Positions 26,501 to 34,892 of a stretch of 64,000 nucleotides of DNA are shown in pieces. Position numbers and translations under genes: made by a program. Within the stretch, counting starts at the first letter, position 1. Each line of letters begins with the position of its first letter. The notes beneath the pieces were generated by a model that worked only from the letters and a program-made list of their open reading frames with translations, ran no database searches and had not been told where the DNA came from. Origin of the DNA: Sediminicola luteus (GTDB lineage: Bacteria; Bacteroidota; Bacteroidia; Flavobacteriales; Flavobacteriaceae); the NCBI RefSeq assembly GCF_002514735.1, contig NZ_NBWU01000001.1, positions 1,240,001-1,304,000 on the forward strand, in the 5' to 3' direction.

Positions 26501-26656
26501 CCCGTTAGTGGTTCCTTTAACCAATATGTTTACCCATGGTATGGGTATGCCGTCGGTATCCAATACCCTACCTTTAAGGGTGGTTTCTTGGGCCCATAGT
26601 TGCCCTAAGGACAACAGGCCGACCATTAAGTAAATTGTCAATAGTTTTTTTCCCAT
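23585..26656 (-). CDS. SusC/RagA-family TonB-linked outer-membrane transporter
   Basis: A 1023-residue protein with a signal peptide (MGKKLLTIYLMVGLLSLGQLWAQ), an N-terminal carboxypeptidase-D-like domain (TLKGRVLDTDGIPIPWVNILVKGT), the TonB-proximal EEQLDEIIVVGYGTQIKSKVTSAV, a plug domain (residues about 110-225) and a beta-barrel ending SMGLNVTF with a terminal aromatic. It imports large glycan or peptide fragments using TonB energy. There is no FecR-interacting signalling domain, so control is likely through the hybrid sensor gene upstream, 192 bases away. Confidence 0.96.
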   Translation of the reverse strand: MGKKLLTIYLMVGLLSLGQLWAQETTLKGRVLDTDGIPIPWVNILVKGTTNGVNTNDDGQFEIQLALGDTLQFSSIGFADKEVVVNHTNDLTITLKSSEEQLDEIIVVGYGTQIKSKVTSAVTAVEGEVLQNRPVASIQEALVGTAPGLNINQNNGAPGSAPNINIRGLSTIGNSSGVLVLIDGIEGSLADLNPDMVAEISVLKDASAAAIYGARGANGVILVTTKKGGKSQKMRVDFTADLGIQAPTTIPELVSGLEFMEMKNRALEYEGSLPEYSEATLALMRSGGFANTDWAKELYGQSSVRTNYALNISGGDKKTTYYLGLGALDQGGIVRGSDEFKRYNIRLKLDSQITDWLRVGTNTAWANRDRDNVLINTGRALRAAPFFPITQADGTYVVGLGGDSSNPIMRSESGSFNREDRDVMETQLYAELQLAKGLSFEQRFSAKKTLTNGAIWENAVDYITLDVGDDGYTDEIPIMANPTDRKYSKRSEKNLRLTTQSFLRYNWKNDNHFIKTLAGFQTEENKNEAFRVGRIGYLNNSIQDIDLGSDPDPAIGDGKGSTSSAAEWSIVSLFGRVNYDYKNKYFLEASFRYDGTSRFASGKKWGFFPSVSVGWNLKNEAFLQNASGVDLLKLRASVGQLGDAFKVGNYATYQTVDVNPGYVWPDGPSQGFATGRAANKDITWETATVTNLGFDASFWRGKLSLQAEYFTNKRTDILGTPDVPTEFGLQAPPQNVRDVKSWGWEFSVSHKNDIGELGYEIMVNLSDQRNELTDLGSSKPDIGNEILDQGHPVNAYYGYRTDGLITSQEDLDAYLANNTLNGPFAPYIGGVKLKDISGPEGQPDGIIDPLHDREVFDDNQNHYRLGTRLALDYKGVFFSAMIDGVLDRQVVFRGAQFEIPFSGGVGTPFAFQREAFDPAAPNAHAALPILKPELVRYDFSDYWLRDASYIRMRNISIGYDFSKKVMSRISFLQGLRLYASAENPFMIWTNYFAKDYGWDPQLPPGEVAYPLARTISMGLNVTF

Positions 26657-26848
26657 ACCTGAATTGAGTTGAGTTAGTTCTTGGCGTATTGATCGGTAGG
26701 GTTGGGTCCCTTGGTTTTTGAGTAGACCAACACGGTATGGGCAAATGTTATGAAAAGGTTAATGCGGCCGTATACGAAATGTTACAGATACCCGCACTCT
26801 AGGTTACATGCCAGGGGTTTTGGCCTTAAATTGGCCCAAAAGCATAAC
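26657..26848 (-). other. Gap between sensor gene and susC
   Basis: This 192-base gap must hold the regulated promoter of the SusCD-sulfatase operon. No exact TAnnTTTG is present; the minus strand has TAACATTTG, one base too long between elements. An imperfect stem TTTTGGCC/GGCCCAAAA (26818-26841) follows the sensor stop codon and may limit read-through, though no T-run follows it. Confidence 0.35.
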
Positions 26849-29800
26849 TTATTCTTGGTTGTGGGCTTCGCGATAGGCCAATGGAGAAAGGCCAAATTGC
26901 CGTTTAAATGCACGGCCGAATGACACCGGATTTTGGAACCCGACCTTAAACGATATATCGGAAACGTTGAGTTTACCCGATTGTAATAATTTGGCAGCCT
27001 GTTTTAAACGAATGGTCTGTATAAACTCTTTCGGACCTTGCCCCGTAAGGGCTTTGAACTTACGAAATACATGAACGCGGCTTAGACCTAGTTCATTGGA
27101 GAGTTCTTCAACGGTAAGGCTCGGATCTGAGGCACGTTGCTCTACAATGGCCAAGGCCTTGGTCAATAACTTTTCATCGTAAGAAGCATGGGTAATTTCT
27201 TTAGGATCTAGGTTTACCGTTTTGGCAAAGCTGTTTTTCAGTTCTTTTCGAGATTGTATCAAATTGGCCAGCCTGACGCGTAACAATTCTGGGTCAAAAG
27301 GTTTGGCAATGTAATCGTCGGCGCCCAGTTTATAGCCGATAAGTTGTTTGTCTACACTGCCTAAGGCAGTAAGTAATAGAATGGGAACATGACTTATTTC
27401 CGGGTCTTGGCGAAGTTGTTTACAGAATTCGAAACCATCCATTTTGGGCATCATAACATCACTAATGATCAAATCTGGATGATGCTCTTTGGCAAGTTCA
27501 AGGCCTTGCTGGCCGTTTTCCGCCTCTAAAATCCGATAGGTGCTCGTTATACATCGTATGATAAAACGACGGAGATCGGTATTGTCTTCCACCACCAATA
27601 TCAACGGAAAATCTGATGGCTTGGCGGTGTTATCGAATGCTTTTTGGATGGGAGCCGTTGAGCCTTGAGGTTGATCCAGGGGTTTTGGGCTTGGGGTTTC
27701 TTTTTGGGCCTTGACCAATGGGAGGGAGACCCTGAAAGTAGAACCTTTTCCTTTTTTGCTTTTCAAATGAATGCTGCCTTCCAACAGATCAACTAGGTTT
27801 TTCACAAATGATAGACCTATGCCTGTACCAGAACTTGAATTGGGAGCGTGGTAAAAACGATCGAATATGCGTTCTTGCCGGTCTTGATCCATACCAACAC
27901 CATTGTCTTGTACCTGTAGCTCTAGGATGTTTTCCAATATGCTTAGGCTTAAACGGATCGTACCTCCCTTTGGGGTAAACTTAAAGGCGTTGGACAAGAG
28001 GTTAAAAGCGATTTTATCGAGCATATCCTTGTCCATGGAAACCCATAAAGGGGATGAAGGGAGCTGGACCCTAAAATCGATGCCTTGTTGATGGGCTTCT
28101 TCCTTAAAGTAATCGGCTATTTCCCTCAGAAAACCAACCATATCCAGGTCTTGCCTTTGTACTGGTAAACGATCTTGTTCCATCTTCCTAAAATCGAGTA
28201 ATTGATCGATCAATCGTTGTAACCTTTTGGCATTACGATGTATAATGCCAATCTGATCGCTTCCCTTGGTTTCCGGTTGGGTTCGGATAAGCTCTTCGAT
28301 CGGTCCCAAAATGAGGGTGAGCGGGGTCTTGAATTCGTGGGAAATATTGGTGAAAAACCTGATTTTGGACTGGTTGAGCTTAATTATACCTTCTTTTTCC
28401 AGATGTTCTTGTACCAATTGATTTTTTAGACCGAACCATTTTTTTATATACACATAAGACAAATACACAGCGATAAGGGTAAGTATTCCGTAAAGTGCGT
28501 AGGCCCACCAGGTTAACCACCAAGGGGGAAAAATGTCTATGCGAAGCGATTTTACTTCTGGGTTCCAAACACCATCTGGGTTGCTCGCGGTTACTTTAAA
28601 CTCGTAAGAACCGGGCTGTAGATCAAAATAGTTTACCGAAGGATTTTGGGCGTCTAGGAACTGCCAATTTTCTTGGGCCCCTTCCAGAATACATTTGTAA
28701 CGTACCTCTTGAGGATTTAAAAAGTAAAGTGAAGCAAAATCTAAGGTAAGATTGTTTTGGTTGTACTTTAATGTAAGTGACGTAGTGGTGCCAATGGATT
28801 GTGAAAGGCCGAATTTTGATTTGGGACGGATAGGTAAAGCTTGTCCGGATACTTTAATTTGAGTGATACCTACCTTGGGGTAACTGCCCAGTGTGGTCAG
28901 TTTATCTGGATCTAGGTAAAAATATCCCTTGGTCTGGCTACCTACCCAGATCAAACCTTTAGAGTCCCTAAAAATCGGATTGTGTGTAAATAATTGATCG
29001 GTCACCGTATTTTGAATACGATAGTTTTTTTGATTTCCCTGAATAAGGTCGATCTGGGTTAACCAATTACGGCTTAACACCCATAGCCTTCCTTTTTGGT
29101 CTGAGGTAATCCCAATGATATTTTTATCGGGTAAGGGATGGTTGGGTTTGTAATGTTCGATTTTGTCTTGTGATCGATCATACTTTAAAAGGCCCTTTAT
29201 TGAACCAAACCAAATATGACCTTTGTCGTCTTCGTGGATCGCCGTAAAATGATCGGTACCCAGTGCCCCAAGTTCAATGTGGGAACTGTAGTGGAAGGTG
29301 TTTCCGGTATTTAAATCGTGGCGGTATACCCCATCGCGGGTGGTACAGGCCCATAGTTGATTTTCTTTATCTGTCAGAAGTACTTTTCTGCTTTGTTTAA
29401 ATTTGGGGTTGTTTGCAATGGCCCCCAGGTTCAATTCGTTAATCTGAGGATTGGATATACCAATATCGGAATTCGGCAAAACATCTACGCCCCCACCCAT
29501 GGCGCCCATATAAATGTCGCCCGCTTTTGAGGTGGTGAAAGAGGTTATCGTATTACTACTTAACCCACTGTTTCCGGTATTGAGGCTAAAAAGCACTTCA
29601 CCCTGTTGTGTGTGGCCTTGAATACCATTACCGTAATCACTGGTGTAAAAGAAACCTGAGGGAGTCGGTTCTATATCAAAAATGGTTTTACCTTCCTGTA
29701 CAAGTTCGGGGTCTTGTAATCCGTTGGCTTGTAATAAACCATGGTTGGTACCTATCCAGAGATTTCCGTGTACATCTTCGACAAGGGAATTTACATCCAA

Positions 29801-30886
29801 TAATTGTTGGCGATGTTTTGAGTCGTGATTCCAATGAAATGGGGCCGAATCGAATGTTATTTGCATTACACCATTACCTCGGGTACCTACCCAGAGAACC
29901 CCCGTTGGATCTTGGAAAATGGAGCGTATTTTGTTGTCGGGCAAAAAATACTGATTGCCAGAGTTTTGAAAAAGATGTTGTGTGGCTTCTTCATGTTCCT
30001 TTTCCAAGGAAAAACCAAGGGAACTAAATCCGTTTTCTTCGGAACAAAGCCAAAGGTGGGTTTTGTCGTTTTCTTGGTTTATATACATGGCGTTTCCCCC
30101 TTCAAGAGGGATGTATTTGAATTTTGGCAAATGAAAGCTTCCATTTGACCAGTAAAATAGCTTACCCGAACGCTTTAGAAACCAAATATGGTCGTTTGAA
30201 GCACTAGAGATAACCTTTACGGGGTCGGCTATATCTTTTTGCTGAATAAATGGTGTGCTCAGGTCATCTAAAGAAAGCCCTTGTAATAGGCCAGATTCGT
30301 ATCCGACCCAAAGTTGATCTCCTATGCAGGAAATTGTAGCTATGTTTTCGGATTTTTCTGCCGGATGCCTTTCATATTCAAAATCAAACGGCTGTGCTAC
30401 TGCAGTGCCGGACTTGTTTTGGGTTATGGCTATTAGTTGTTTGGTAGTATAAACAAAAAGCTTGTTTTGCGATGTCAAAAAAAGTCCCAAAAGAGGCCCT
30501 TTCAAGGGTTTGGGAAGCTTTATTTCCTGTAACGTTTCCGTCGTAAAATCGTAAAACTTCAGGGCGTTTCTTGCTCCCACCCATAGACCATTGTTCGATG
30601 CCGATTCTACAATACCAACGATTAAAGTGTTAAGACCACCATTGTAATTATCGTTTTCAGACCAAAAGGATAGTATGTTGTAACCGTCGTAACGGTTTAG
30701 GCCATCTTTAGTGCCAAACCATATATACCCTCTATTATCTTGATAAATGGCACTCACATAATTATGAGACAAACCATGTTCAATGTTCAAGTTATTTACC
30801 CTAAAATCTTGACTTTTTGAAGGTTGGGCCAAGAGAAATAAGGGGTATATATAAAAAAGCCATAAAAGCGCTCTTAATCGCGTCAT
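26849..30886 (-). CDS. Hybrid two-component sensor-regulator (HTCS) of the sulfatase locus
   Basis: A 1345-residue single-chain signalling protein. After a signal peptide come two-component-propeller repeats (GLSHNYVSAIYQDNRGYIWFGT, GNLWIGTNHGL, GHIWFGSIKGL) to about residue 700, a Y_Y_Y domain to about 790, a membrane helix, a histidine kinase with ISHEFKTPLTLILGP (His near 850) and an ATPase (NLLSNAFKFTPKGG, GTGIGLSFVKNL). A receiver follows with SDVMMPKMDGFEF (Asp near 1143) and an AraC helix-turn-helix (from about 1240). It binds a ligand in the periplasm and activates the adjacent SusCD-sulfatase operon; that assignment rests on location. Confidence 0.95.
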   Translation of the reverse strand: MTRLRALLWLFYIYPLFLLAQPSKSQDFRVNNLNIEHGLSHNYVSAIYQDNRGYIWFGTKDGLNRYDGYNILSFWSENDNYNGGLNTLIVGIVESASNNGLWVGARNALKFYDFTTETLQEIKLPKPLKGPLLGLFLTSQNKLFVYTTKQLIAITQNKSGTAVAQPFDFEYERHPAEKSENIATISCIGDQLWVGYESGLLQGLSLDDLSTPFIQQKDIADPVKVISSASNDHIWFLKRSGKLFYWSNGSFHLPKFKYIPLEGGNAMYINQENDKTHLWLCSEENGFSSLGFSLEKEHEEATQHLFQNSGNQYFLPDNKIRSIFQDPTGVLWVGTRGNGVMQITFDSAPFHWNHDSKHRQQLLDVNSLVEDVHGNLWIGTNHGLLQANGLQDPELVQEGKTIFDIEPTPSGFFYTSDYGNGIQGHTQQGEVLFSLNTGNSGLSSNTITSFTTSKAGDIYMGAMGGGVDVLPNSDIGISNPQINELNLGAIANNPKFKQSRKVLLTDKENQLWACTTRDGVYRHDLNTGNTFHYSSHIELGALGTDHFTAIHEDDKGHIWFGSIKGLLKYDRSQDKIEHYKPNHPLPDKNIIGITSDQKGRLWVLSRNWLTQIDLIQGNQKNYRIQNTVTDQLFTHNPIFRDSKGLIWVGSQTKGYFYLDPDKLTTLGSYPKVGITQIKVSGQALPIRPKSKFGLSQSIGTTTSLTLKYNQNNLTLDFASLYFLNPQEVRYKCILEGAQENWQFLDAQNPSVNYFDLQPGSYEFKVTASNPDGVWNPEVKSLRIDIFPPWWLTWWAYALYGILTLIAVYLSYVYIKKWFGLKNQLVQEHLEKEGIIKLNQSKIRFFTNISHEFKTPLTLILGPIEELIRTQPETKGSDQIGIIHRNAKRLQRLIDQLLDFRKMEQDRLPVQRQDLDMVGFLREIADYFKEEAHQQGIDFRVQLPSSPLWVSMDKDMLDKIAFNLLSNAFKFTPKGGTIRLSLSILENILELQVQDNGVGMDQDRQERIFDRFYHAPNSSSGTGIGLSFVKNLVDLLEGSIHLKSKKGKGSTFRVSLPLVKAQKETPSPKPLDQPQGSTAPIQKAFDNTAKPSDFPLILVVEDNTDLRRFIIRCITSTYRILEAENGQQGLELAKEHHPDLIISDVMMPKMDGFEFCKQLRQDPEISHVPILLLTALGSVDKQLIGYKLGADDYIAKPFDPELLRVRLANLIQSRKELKNSFAKTVNLDPKEITHASYDEKLLTKALAIVEQRASDPSLTVEELSNELGLSRVHVFRKFKALTGQGPKEFIQTIRLKQAAKLLQSGKLNVSDISFKVGFQNPVSFGRAFKRQFGLSPLAYREAHNQE

Positions 30887-30933
30887 AACACGGCCATATT
30901 TTGTGTTTACTTTGGTAATATAGGGTTTCGGCC

Positions 30934-30941
30934 CAAAAGTA
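30934..30941 (-). promoter_or_regulatory. -7 promoter box of the HTCS gene
   Basis: The minus strand reads TACTTTTG, matching TAnnTTTG, 47 bases before the ATG of the sensor gene. No matching -33 TTTG is visible at the usual spacing. Confidence 0.4.
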
Positions 30942-30995
30942 ACACTAATTGAAGTTCTCTAAATCTGAACTATTCTATCAAATGGATTATCGTAT

Positions 30996-31670
30996 TTATA
31001 ATTCTATGCGGGCCCAGACTTTCAACAGACACTGCCGAATGGAAAAAATATGGAGAAAGAGGGCTATGGCCACCAAAATACCGGGTAAGAAGAAATAGGG
31101 CAATTGACTAAGCGATAAGGTAATCTCTTGGGCGATGTAAAAGGAGTACACGAAAGACGCTAAAGTTCCGGCGAAAACGACCAAGGAGGCGATGTTCCAA
31201 TACAATAGCCCCTTTTTACCGACCTTACCTTTTTGGACGAGATAACCCATAACCAGGGCCGAAAGTCCTACCAAAACATCGAAGTTGGTACCTTCGAAAG
31301 TGACTTGTTTAGACAATATCCCATTTAAAAAAGCACCCCAGATCAGAAACTCTACCAGAATACGGAACGCTTGTAGGTATACCGGAAAATGCAAGGGTAC
31401 TTTTTCTAAAATGGGTTTAAAACCTTTTTGGGCCGTAATTATTAGGGAAAAAGCTATGGTAGGTAGAATTACCAATAAGGGCATACGGGGTGGTAATTCT
31501 AAACTATCTAGCCAATCGGTTCGGGTCAATCCTATGAGATAGATTAGCCATACCAAAAACACAAGCAGATAAACCTGGCTGTACTTTTTGGGGTTTGGGG
31601 CATATTCGAATAGGCGCAAGACCAAGAGTACCATTATAAAGGGTAGTATATAAAATCCGATTTCGACCAT
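30996..31670 (-). CDS. Multi-pass membrane protein of unknown function
   Basis: About 224 residues with six or seven hydrophobic helices (FYILPFIMVLLVLRLF, VYLLVFLVWLIYLIGL, MPLLVILPTIAFSLIITA, ASLVVFAGTLASFVYSFYIA, FLPGILVAIALFLHIF). No catalytic motif or known family is evident. An open frame extends to a TTG at 31688, but that codon lies within the -7 box TATCTTTG (31686-31693), so the start is the ATG at 31670. It lies between the HTCS gene and an AraC regulator, but nothing in the sequence ties it to the sulfated substrate. Confidence 0.65.
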   Translation of the reverse strand: MVEIGFYILPFIMVLLVLRLFEYAPNPKKYSQVYLLVFLVWLIYLIGLTRTDWLDSLELPPRMPLLVILPTIAFSLIITAQKGFKPILEKVPLHFPVYLQAFRILVEFLIWGAFLNGILSKQVTFEGTNFDVLVGLSALVMGYLVQKGKVGKKGLLYWNIASLVVFAGTLASFVYSFYIAQEITLSLSQLPYFFLPGILVAIALFLHIFSIRQCLLKVWARIEL

Positions 31671-31685
31671 GGCACTGTTTTTATG

Positions 31686-31693
31686 CAAAGATA
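31686..31693 (-). promoter_or_regulatory. -7 promoter box of the membrane protein gene
   Basis: The minus strand reads TATCTTTG, a full TAnnTTTG match, 15 bases before the ATG at 31670. It rules out the longer TTG-started reading of this gene. It lies about 10 bases beyond the stop of the AraC gene. Confidence 0.45.
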
Positions 31694-31702
31694 AGGGCAG
31701 GG

Positions 31703-32653
31703 CTACGACCGCACTTGACCCAAATTGCTTTTTCGGTAGGCTGATGGGGTGGTCCCAAAGTGCGATTTAAAGAACCTACTAAAAGCCGCAGGCTCTGAAA
31801 AACCGAGTTGTGCCCCAATTTCTTGGATTTCCCACAGGGGATCTTGTACTAATTGTTCGGCCCTATCGGCTTTTAGCTTGGCGGTATATTGAAATGGGGT
31901 AAGACCGAAGGCTCTTTGAAAACAGCGTAGTAAATGGAATTTGGAAAGACAGGCCGCCTGAGCGAGTTGATCCAACGTAAAATTCCGATTCGAATGCCCA
32001 TGGATAAAATCAAGGGCCCAAATAAGGCGTTTACCCATTTCTTGGCGTGTGGCCAAATTGTTGTTCTGCAATACAGGCTGACTGTCCCAGTCAGTTTGTA
32101 ACAGACTGCTTAAAAGGGAATGGAGTAATTCTTCTTCCCTCTCTGGATTCGAATTGCCGAAGTGGGCATAATACCTTTGTATATGGCGAATGCTTTCTTG
32201 AAGTTGCCCTTGCATCCAAAGGGTTCGTGGATAGGTATGGTAGCTAGAGCTACGGGTAGCGAATGGCCCATCCAACAATTTTTTGTCGGAATTTGATAAG
32301 CCCTGAATTACGCTTTTCACCAAAGATGGCCCAAAATGAAAATTCAGGGTTTCTGCTCCCTTAGGAAGTATAAGATTGTATTCGGCACCCAAATTGCTCA
32401 GGGCAACAGATTGCTGTTGTACCTGTAAATCCCTGCCTTCGGTCTGTACCCAGCCACTACCTTTTAGGTTAATAAACAAACTTAATGTACCGGTTATTTT
32501 AGTGCGTTCGGTTGGGGCGCTGTCTACCCAAAGGCTAACATTGGGCCACTCTTTTTTGGGCAGGGGTTTGCCTTGTGGACTAAGGGCCTGGGCAAAACCG
32601 GTTTTAGAATGTGTCCGGATCCATGTTAGGTCAGGAAATTGTTGGAGCAACAT
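31703..32653 (-). CDS. AraC-family transcription regulator
   Basis: A 316-residue soluble regulator. The N-terminal half is beta-rich (VSLWVDSAPTERTKITGTLSLFINLKGSGWVQTEG) as in effector-binding AraC domains. The C-terminal 100 residues are a double helix-turn-helix: NFTLDQLAQAACLSKFHLLRCFQRAFGLTPFQY and EIQEIGAQLGFSEPAAFSRFFKSHFGTTPSAYRKS. Targets are unknown; divergent or downstream genes include the membrane protein and the sulfatase locus. It has no transmembrane segment. Confidence 0.88.
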   Translation of the reverse strand: MLLQQFPDLTWIRTHSKTGFAQALSPQGKPLPKKEWPNVSLWVDSAPTERTKITGTLSLFINLKGSGWVQTEGRDLQVQQQSVALSNLGAEYNLILPKGAETLNFHFGPSLVKSVIQGLSNSDKKLLDGPFATRSSSYHTYPRTLWMQGQLQESIRHIQRYYAHFGNSNPEREEELLHSLLSSLLQTDWDSQPVLQNNNLATRQEMGKRLIWALDFIHGHSNRNFTLDQLAQAACLSKFHLLRCFQRAFGLTPFQYTAKLKADRAEQLVQDPLWEIQEIGAQLGFSEPAAFSRFFKSHFGTTPSAYRKSNLGQVRS

Positions 32654-32700
32654 GCCTAATTCTGGGGGTTATGGTGTTCGCATTTATAGTACGCAGGAGC

Positions 32701-33636
32701 TTAGTTCATGTTTTGTTTTTCATTGAATATGATATCCGCACTTACCCAATAAACCTCTCCTTTTTCTACACCGGCCCATCCTTTTGTATCTGGGTTGTTA
32801 TATCTTCTGGAAAACATGAAATATTTTCCATCAGAAGACATATAGGGGCAATAATACCGCCAGTTACTTTCATAATCTAACGGAATTTCCCTGGGTGTTG
32901 ACCATTCGCCATCATCATTGAAACTTACTTGAAACTTTCCATTTCCATTAGTAATCGCATACTGTTCATCTGGGGAAATAAAGCTTAATAGTTCCTTTTT
33001 CTCAAACTTGGTGTTTATTAAAACTGGTGATTCAAATTCATTATTTCCTAAATATTGTGCGCGATAGGTATGCATTCCACCTGTATCGCTTGGTCTATTC
33101 GAGCGAAAATATAAACTGCCATCCGCCGTTACCACCGGATAGGTTTCAAAGTGTTCCGTGGAAATCGAAAAATCTACCTTAGAAGCTAATTCCCATTTAC
33201 CATTGACTTTCTTACTCCTATAAATGTCCGGGGGTATTGTATAAAGCTCTTCCCGAGAAACATCACTTTTATACAACTTCGGGTCTACACCAAGAAAATA
33301 CATGGTCTTTCCGTCTGTAGTAATGGTAGGGTCACAGGCAACCGAAAACCGGACACTATCGGCATACATTTTTATGGGTTCAATGTCAGACCATTTACCA
33401 TTAATCAGCTCGGAATGGTGAATAACAAAGCTACTGTCTACAATTCTCGAAAAGAACATCTCGGTTTGGTTCGCATTAAAAACTACATTGAGTTCAACAT
33501 GGTCGGTATTAACCATTTTTGGAGCAAACAATTTGGGAACCGTTGAGGGTGGGCTTTGGTCGAAGTAGGAAATAGTATTGTTTTTACAACCACAAAAAGT
33601 AATCGCAAAAAAGAAAATGAGCAAGTAATTATTCAC
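32701..33636 (-). CDS. PD40/WD40-like beta-propeller lipoprotein
   Basis: A 311-residue lipoprotein (MNNYLLIFFFAITFCGC). Propeller repeats of PD40 type are visible: HVELNVVFNANQTEMFFSR, ACDPTITTDGKTMYFLGVD, TYPVVTADGSLYFRSNRP, SFISPDEQYAITNGNGKF and YCPYMSSDGKYFMFSRR. Such domains bind proteins or small ligands in the envelope; no enzymatic motif is seen. The gene is richer in A+T and AT-ending codons than its neighbours, which hints at separate ancestry. It follows the DUF2911 gene by 15 bases and may be co-transcribed with it. Confidence 0.8.
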   Translation of the reverse strand: MNNYLLIFFFAITFCGCKNNTISYFDQSPPSTVPKLFAPKMVNTDHVELNVVFNANQTEMFFSRIVDSSFVIHHSELINGKWSDIEPIKMYADSVRFSVACDPTITTDGKTMYFLGVDPKLYKSDVSREELYTIPPDIYRSKKVNGKWELASKVDFSISTEHFETYPVVTADGSLYFRSNRPSDTGGMHTYRAQYLGNNEFESPVLINTKFEKKELLSFISPDEQYAITNGNGKFQVSFNDDGEWSTPREIPLDYESNWRYYCPYMSSDGKYFMFSRRYNNPDTKGWAGVEKGEVYWVSADIIFNEKQNMN

Positions 33637-33651
33637 TACTGTATTTTCTAT

Positions 33652-34761
33652 CTAATTGATATCCTCTCCCTTGGCCAGCTTGTCCAAATTGGCCTGTACT
33701 CGGCCTTTGCTAGCAGCATTTGGGGCATTTTCGAGGGCCTTTTTTAAATATTTGGTAGCGGTTTTGTAATCGCCTTGGGCCGAATAGCCCCGTGCCAAAC
33801 CATAATTCACCGGCCATTGGTTTTTATGTTTTTTGGCGTTCATCTTAAAGATTTCCAAGGCCTTTTGAGTGTTTTTCTCACCTAATAACTGACGACCGTA
33901 TTGGTGCAATTCCAAATTATCACCCATGGTTAGGGCCTCGGCCATTACCTGGTCGGCCTTCTCGCTTTGCCCCAGTTTACTCAATATCTGCGATTTTAAA
34001 CTGAGATTGGTAAAGTTCTTTTCGCTAAAAAACTGGCCATCAATAGCGGCATCGGCCCAACCTAAGGCTTCGTAAAGGTCACCATCGTTGTTTAAGGCGT
34101 AGCGGGCCGCTTGCTCCCAAGTCTGTCGTTGAAAACCGGGTTGGTTTTTTAGTTTTTTACGAATGTCTTCCAATACGATCTCATTTACGGCTACATCTAT
34201 GGTCAAGGGAAACGATTTGGTGCCCCATTGCAATTCCAAGACCGTACTATTGGGTTTTAGTTCGGTAAATTCAAAGGTCAATAATTCTTTATGGGCGATT
34301 TCTTTGGTGTCAATATCAATTCGGGCCGCATCTTGCTGTTCTTCATAAAAATAACTTCCCCAAGAGGTGTGGTCTTTCGATAGTATAACCGTGGCCTTAT
34401 CGGCATCTTTGATGTTAATATGGAAACCGTAGGTTCCGGCCGCCACTTTTTGTCCGCCCAAACTAACGGCATCACTGAACTCAATAGTGGTGTTTTCGTT
34501 GGCACCGGCACGCCAAGGTGCGGCTTTAGAGGTACCAAAACCAAGGTCGTTCATACCATAAGGTACCAAGGCACCATATATTTCGCGCCCATTAACGGCC
34601 GGTCTAGAATAGGTTACCGTAATATCGGTTATGCCCACACGCTGACCCACTGTGGCCTGTTGGCTGCCCCTTGGGGTATTGAGTTGGGCATGTGATTCGG
34701 GCCCGAACATGAAAATGGTGAATAGGGCGCCCAATAATATATTGGTGTAAAAAGGTTTCAT
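33652..34761 (-). CDS. DUF2911 protein with C-terminal TPR region
   Basis: About 369 residues. The start is placed at the ATG at 34761, which gives a proper signal peptide (MKPFYTNILLGALFTIFMFGPESHA); the frame could extend 21 residues upstream but without one. DUF2911 occupies residues about 30-165 (GVTDITVTYSRPAVNGREIYG-like block, APWRAGANENTTIEF, GTYGFHINI). A TPR-like helical tail follows (KKHKNQWPVNYGLARGYSAQGDYKTATKYLKKALENAP). Family function is unknown; it is exported. Confidence 0.85.
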   Translation of the reverse strand: MKPFYTNILLGALFTIFMFGPESHAQLNTPRGSQQATVGQRVGITDITVTYSRPAVNGREIYGALVPYGMNDLGFGTSKAAPWRAGANENTTIEFSDAVSLGGQKVAAGTYGFHINIKDADKATVILSKDHTSWGSYFYEEQQDAARIDIDTKEIAHKELLTFEFTELKPNSTVLELQWGTKSFPLTIDVAVNEIVLEDIRKKLKNQPGFQRQTWEQAARYALNNDGDLYEALGWADAAIDGQFFSEKNFTNLSLKSQILSKLGQSEKADQVMAEALTMGDNLELHQYGRQLLGEKNTQKALEIFKMNAKKHKNQWPVNYGLARGYSAQGDYKTATKYLKKALENAPNAASKGRVQANLDKLAKGEDIN

Positions 34762-34861
34762 AACGTTCGTTTTTAGGATTGGATAAATTCGTTCCTGAAA
34801 AGTACGCAACTCCCTTTTTGTCAACCGTTAGCGGTTTGTTAAGATAATTGGGCTAAGTGTT

Positions 34862-34892
34862 AAAAAGCCCGTGCTATGAAAAAACGGCTTTA
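34862..34892 (-). terminator. Rho-independent terminator of the M56 gene, overlapping its stop codon
   Basis: On the minus strand AAAGCCGT pairs with ACGGGCTTT (one bulge) around a T-rich loop and is followed by T-rich sequence. The hairpin begins within the TAA stop codon. It ends the BlaI-M56 transcript before the DUF2911 gene. Confidence 0.6.

Noticed and set aside
26818-26841. Terminator after the HTCS gene
   Set aside because: The stem is imperfect and no T-run follows on the minus strand; it is mentioned only in the gap entry.
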